Position numbers and translations under genes: made by a program. A stretch of DNA of 64,000 nt from CAVZGO01 sp963774935 (lineage in GTDB: Bacteria > Chloroflexota > Anaerolineae > Anaerolineales > UBA4823). The notes below the pieces were generated by a model. The model was not told the origin of the DNA. It did not search any database and was given only the letters and a program-made list of their open reading frames with translations. Position 1 is the stretch's first letter. Every line of letters begins with the position of its first letter. Shown one piece after another: positions 60,747 to 64,000 of the stretch. The stretch covers positions 186,001 to 250,000 of the forward strand of contig CAVZGO010000007.1 of NCBI GenBank assembly GCA_963774935.1, written 5' to 3'.

Positions 60747-61415
60747 TCAATCCTTCGATTCCAAACCATTCAACTGCTGGTAAACCCGGCAGGTTGTTTC
60801 ATCTCTATCCGTGCAGACCAATTCAGGTTTCACCCTCGCCTGACATCCAGAAGCCTTCAGCAAACGCTCAAGGCGGCACAAGGGCAATCCAACCACGTTG
60901 GCAAAACAACCATGCCAGGCGTGCACGGGTGAAAAACCTGTATGTTGAATCGCATAGCCGCCTGCCTTGTCAAAGGGGTCTCCAGAGGCGATATAGGCGC
61001 GCATCTCAGTCTCGCTGAATTCTCGCATCTGCACATCCGTTGTGCAAAGATCACGCCAGCACTCTCCATCCTTGCCACGCAGCAACGCTAGCCCACTGAG
61101 TACCTGGTGTGTGCGACCACGCAAACTGCTGAGCATGGCTTCAGCTTCGGCAACATCGGCAGGTTTGCCGAGGATCTGCCCGTCGATCGCAACAGTCGTA
61201 TCAGCCGCCAATACCCAGCTTTGACCCGCCCGGGTCGGCTCCAGGTTGGCTAAGGTTACCCGAGCCTTGGTTTCTGCCAGCCGCAAAACATACTCTGCTG
61301 CAGTTTCGCCAGCAAGCAAACACTCATCAATATGCGCTGGAGCCACCACAAAATCGATGCCAGAAAGGCTCAGCAATTCCTTGCGACGAGGAGAATTAGA
61401 TGCAAGCACTAACAT
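60747..61415 (-). CDS. Maf-family nucleoside triphosphate pyrophosphatase
   Basis: House-cleaning NTP pyrophosphatase that removes non-canonical or modified nucleotides. Motifs: LASNSPRRKELL at the N-terminus, ECLLAGETAAEYVLRLAETKA, AADTTVAIDG, and YIASGDPFDKAGGYAIQ followed by the FxxVHAWHGCFANVVGLPL segment. A roughly 30-residue C-terminal extension (ARVKPELVCTDRDETTC) goes beyond the usual end of Maf. First gene of the maf-PBP-rsgA unit, divergent from xpt. Confidence 0.9.
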   Translation of the reverse strand: MLVLASNSPRRKELLSLSGIDFVVAPAHIDECLLAGETAAEYVLRLAETKARVTLANLEPTRAGQSWVLAADTTVAIDGQILGKPADVAEAEAMLSSLRGRTHQVLSGLALLRGKDGECWRDLCTTDVQMREFSETEMRAYIASGDPFDKAGGYAIQHTGFSPVHAWHGCFANVVGLPLCRLERLLKASGCQARVKPELVCTDRDETTCRVYQQLNGLESKD

Positions 61416-61517
61416 TAAAAAAAGATTCTAACACAAACTATTTACCAGACCCTGGCATACAGCCGGAAGGCGTTGTAGAATTGTCTAAACCAATCGAACA
61501 GATTACGGGAGAGAAAC

Positions 61518-62096
61518 ATGCGTGAACTAGAAGAGCGGATATTGCGAGAAGGGAAAAACCTGGGAAATGGCATCTTGAAAGTTGATGGCTTTATCAACCA
61601 CCAGGTTGACCCAGGATTAATGGATAGCTGTGGTAGAGAGCTGGCGGAACGCTTTCGGCATGTCAAAGCTACCAAGGTGCTTACCGCGGAGATTTCCGGT
61701 ATCGCCCCCGCGTTGACTACCGCCTATCACCTGGGTTTGCCAGTCGTTTATGCCCGCAAGCATAAACCCATAACCATGCCCGACCAGGTTTTCCTGACCC
61801 TTACCCCGTCGCACACGAAGGGACGCACCGTTGAATTGATCATTTCCCCAGAATATCTTGCGGGCGGTGAGCGTGTGCTGATTATTGACGACTTTCTTGC
61901 CACCGGCGCCACCATCCTGGGGTTGGTACGGCTCGCTCAAACTGCCGGGGCAACCATCGTTGGGATCGGTGCGCTCATCGAAAAAACCTTCGAAGGCGGT
62001 CGTGATACGCTATCTTCATTAGGCGTGCCGATTGAGTCGCTGGCAGCAATTCAATCCATGGAAGGCGACCAGATCACCTTTGCCACATCCGTATGA
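61518..62096 (+). CDS. xpt: Xanthine phosphoribosyltransferase
   Basis: Converts xanthine and PRPP to XMP. 192 residues, collinear with Bacillus Xpt: MRELEERILREGKNLGNGIL, VDGFINHQVDP, AEISGIAPALTTA, YARKHKPITM, the PRPP loop VLIIDDFLATGATI and GIGALIEKTFEGGRD. GGGAGA lies before ATG 61518. Its stop overlaps the guaA start (ATGA), pairing XMP formation with its amination to GMP. I looked for a purine riboswitch in 61416-61517 and saw none. Confidence 0.95.
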   Translation: MRELEERILREGKNLGNGILKVDGFINHQVDPGLMDSCGRELAERFRHVKATKVLTAEISGIAPALTTAYHLGLPVVYARKHKPITMPDQVFLTLTPSHTKGRTVELIISPEYLAGGERVLIIDDFLATGATILGLVRLAQTAGATIVGIGALIEKTFEGGRDTLSSLGVPIESLAAIQSMEGDQITFATSV

Positions 62097-63673
62097 CCGG
62101 CGCGATTATCATCCTGGATTTTGGCTCGCAGTATTCCCAGCTAATTGCAAGGCGGGTACGTGAGCTGAATGTCTACAGCGAGCTGCTACCCTGGGATGCA
62201 CCCCAGGAAAAAATATTCGCTGTCCAGCCCAAAGGTTTTATTCTATCGGGTGGGCCTGCCTCTGTCTATGAGCCTGGCGCGCCTCAAATTCCTGCTTATG
62301 TTTTGGATAGCCGCCTGCCAATTCTCGGCATCTGCTATGGTATGCAAGCGCTTACCTACAACCTGAACGGCGTTGTAGCTCCCTCGAGCGAGCGGGAATA
62401 CGGCTCAGCCCAAATTGAAACGACTCAGGAGAACCCGCTGCTGCCCAGCGGGGCGCAGAAAGTGTGGATGTCTCATGGCGATCGCATTGTCACCCCGCCA
62501 CCGGGTTTCGTTACACTGGCTACCAGCGCAAACTCACCAATAGCTGCGATGGGCGACCTGCAGCGCGGCTATTTTGGCTTGCAGTTTCATCCAGAAGTAC
62601 ACCATACACCTGGCGGCAAAGAAATTCTGCGTCGATTCGTTTTTGATATCTGCCGGGCTACCCCTGATTGGAGCACCGAATCGATCATCTCTGAAAGTAT
62701 CGCTCGCATCCGGAACACAGTCGGGGGCGCTGCCGTGCTTTCAGCGGTCAGCGGGGGCGTTGATTCTAGTGTAGCCACGGCTATAGTGCAGCGCGCTATC
62801 GGAGAGCAGCTCGTTGCTGTGTTTGTCAATAACGGCTTGCTGCGCCAGGGCGAAGCTGGTCAAGTTCAAACTGTTCTTCACGAAGAATTAGGAGTCGAGC
62901 TGGTGGTCGTAGACGCGGTCGACCGCTTCATGGCTGCCTTGCACGGTGTCACGGAACCAGAAAAGAAGCGCCGGATTATCGGCGAGCTGTTCATCCGAAT
63001 TTTTGAAAATGAAGCCCAGCAGCTTGGTTTGATGGAGCAGCCGCGGCGATTTTTAGTGCAGGGCACAATCTACCCAGATGTCGTCGAATCCAGTGCTCCA
63101 GATCGTTCTAAAGCGCAACGCATTAAAACCCATCACAATGTAGGAGGATTGCCCGAAGCAATGCATTTTGAGCTGGTGGAGCCACTGCGTTATCTATTCA
63201 AGGATGAAGTCCGCATGGTTGGCAAAGCTTTAGGCTTACCGGATGAAATGGTCTGGCGGCAGCCGTTTCCGGGACCGGGGTTGGCGGTACGTTGTCTGGG
63301 AGAGGTCACATTGGATCGCCTGAACTGCCTGCGAGCTGCAGACGCTATATTCACTGCAGAGCTAGCCAGCGCCGGATTGATGCGAAGAGGCTCAGAAATA
63401 GCTGATTCCTCAACCAGCGCAGGAATTTCACAGGCATTTGCCGTCTTACTGCCTGTGCGCTCTGTTGGCGTGATGGGCGACCAGCGTACTTATCAGGAAG
63501 TGGTCGCATTGCGGGCAGTAGCCACAGAAGATTTCATGACTGCCGATTGGGCGAGACTGCCATATGACCTGATGGGCCGCGTCGCCAACCGCATTGTCAA
63601 TGAGGTTAAAGGCGTTAACAGGGTAGTCTACGATATTACCAGCAAGCCTCCTGCCACCATTGAGTGGGAATAA
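62093..63673 (+). CDS. guaA: GMP synthase (glutamine-hydrolysing)
   Basis: Aminates XMP to GMP. Class I glutamine amidotransferase domain (about residues 1-190): LDFGSQYSQLIARRVRE, nucleophile Cys in GICYGMQAL, and FHPEVHHTPGG. ATP-pyrophosphatase domain: VSGGVDSSVA (P-loop), and the C-terminal dimerisation domain with RQPFPGPGLAVRCLGE and the ending KPPATIEWE. 526 residues, normal. Overlaps xpt by four bases. Confidence 0.97.
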   Translation: MTGAIIILDFGSQYSQLIARRVRELNVYSELLPWDAPQEKIFAVQPKGFILSGGPASVYEPGAPQIPAYVLDSRLPILGICYGMQALTYNLNGVVAPSSEREYGSAQIETTQENPLLPSGAQKVWMSHGDRIVTPPPGFVTLATSANSPIAAMGDLQRGYFGLQFHPEVHHTPGGKEILRRFVFDICRATPDWSTESIISESIARIRNTVGGAAVLSAVSGGVDSSVATAIVQRAIGEQLVAVFVNNGLLRQGEAGQVQTVLHEELGVELVVVDAVDRFMAALHGVTEPEKKRRIIGELFIRIFENEAQQLGLMEQPRRFLVQGTIYPDVVESSAPDRSKAQRIKTHHNVGGLPEAMHFELVEPLRYLFKDEVRMVGKALGLPDEMVWRQPFPGPGLAVRCLGEVTLDRLNCLRAADAIFTAELASAGLMRRGSEIADSSTSAGISQAFAVLLPVRSVGVMGDQRTYQEVVALRAVATEDFMTADWARLPYDLMGRVANRIVNEVKGVNRVVYDITSKPPATIEWE

Positions 63674-63747
63674 CATCCCGAAGGGCTTCAGGCTGGCAGC
63701 CTACAGGAGCATCCTGTATCCTGTTATAGGTGTGCTAAAATCTGATT

Positions 63748-64000
63748 ATGCGCTTACGCGGTGTACTCTTTTCACTGGTAATCTTCATCATATTATTTTC
63801 TGTATACCCTGTCTGGGCACAGACCGAGACATCCCCGCCCAGCGCCAACCTGTCTACACCCGATCTAGAGGATTTTCCGATAATCGAAGCTTACCTGGAT
63901 GTACGCGAACCATCGGGCAAGTTCGTATCCGGCCTACAAGCAGACGATGTATTGGTTATTGAAGACCTGCAAAAGCTGCCTGTCAAGCAACTGCAGCAGT
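63748..64000 (+). CDS. Secreted protein, N-terminal fragment (resembles VWA-associated proteins)
   Basis: Runs off the window end. A signal peptide (LRGVLFSLVIFIILFSVYP, cleavage after VWA) is followed by a short Pro/Ser linker and EAYLDVREPSGKFVSGLQADDV then LVIEDLQKLPV. That last pattern (LDVxDPxGxFVxGLxAxDFxxxEDGxxxPV) is the usual lead-in to von Willebrand A domains in secreted proteins of this type, but the VWA domain itself would lie outside the window. TAAAAT at 63736-63741 sits six bases before the ATG, suggesting a leaderless transcript. Confidence 0.55.
   Translation, partial: MRLRGVLFSLVIFIILFSVYPVWAQTETSPPSANLSTPDLEDFPIIEAYLDVREPSGKFVSGLQADDVLVIEDLQKLPVKQLQQ

Noticed and set aside
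61416..61517. Possible purine riboswitch before xpt-guaA
   Set aside because: The gap is only about 100 bases and lacks the conserved purine-aptamer core; no matching three-way junction was seen.
63680..63730. Small palindromes after guaA (AGGCTG-CAGCCT and TACAGGA-TCCTGTA)
   Set aside because: Short stems without a T-tract; not convincing as a terminator.

Overview
The window looks like a bacterial chromosome of moderate GC, most likely from an Anaerolineae-type Chloroflexota. This is inferred from gene content: many lipoproteins with Thr/Pro linkers, BMP-type and oligopeptide ABC systems, no outer-membrane genes, and an enzyme set with archaeal flavour. No rRNA, CRISPR array or complete mobile element is visible.

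Layout. 1-5.6 kb: the end of a retropepsin-like protease, a 2H phosphoesterase, two small membrane proteins, formiminotransferase-cyclodeaminase, a CapA-like lipoprotein and dcd. 5.6-10.3 kb: an aminotransferase, a DUF3048 lipoprotein and DUF2085/DUF4126 membrane proteins. 10.4-15.8 kb: a TPP-riboswitch operon (thiN, thiamine-type ABC transporter, DUF402). 15.9 kb: tRNA-Asn. 16-19.5 kb: an epimerase, a lipoprotein, a protoglobin-Rieske-Rieske fusion and a broken TfoX gene. 19.6-24.8 kb: GlcD-GlcE fusion, LarA homologue and a pseudo-receiver PP2C phosphatase. 25-31.5 kb: a UPF0114 remnant, UbiD, two-subunit aconitase X, an ARMT1-like DUF89 protein and an MIO ammonia-lyase. 31.5-39.2 kb: a BMP-type nucleoside ABC operon whose binding protein carries an internal tandem duplication. 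39.2-44.2 kb: HAD protein, DUF389-SH3b, cdd, CNNM/CorC, glmU and tRNA-Gln. 44.3-57.5 kb: a large oligopeptide-type ABC locus (a fused DppB-DppC, separate DppB/C/D/F, two binding proteins) headed by an ECF sigma gene. 57.6-64 kb: rsgA, a class B PBP, maf, xpt-guaA and the start of a secreted protein.

Functional themes are salvage and uptake (nucleosides, thiamine, peptides, purines) and 2-hydroxyacid or amino-acid catabolism. The most unusual items are: (i) UbiD next to two-subunit aconitase X, the pair that forms the late steps of the archaeal mevalonate route; (ii) the globin-double-Rieske fusion; (iii) a peptide-binding protein whose family landmarks occur in circularly permuted order, encoded beside permeases with a large extracytoplasmic insertion.

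Caution: eight genes are interrupted by a one-base indel or a single stop, although coding continues on the far side. Several lie in short homopolymers. Sequencing or assembly error is a serious alternative to real gene decay. All functions are read from sequence motifs; no database search was run.
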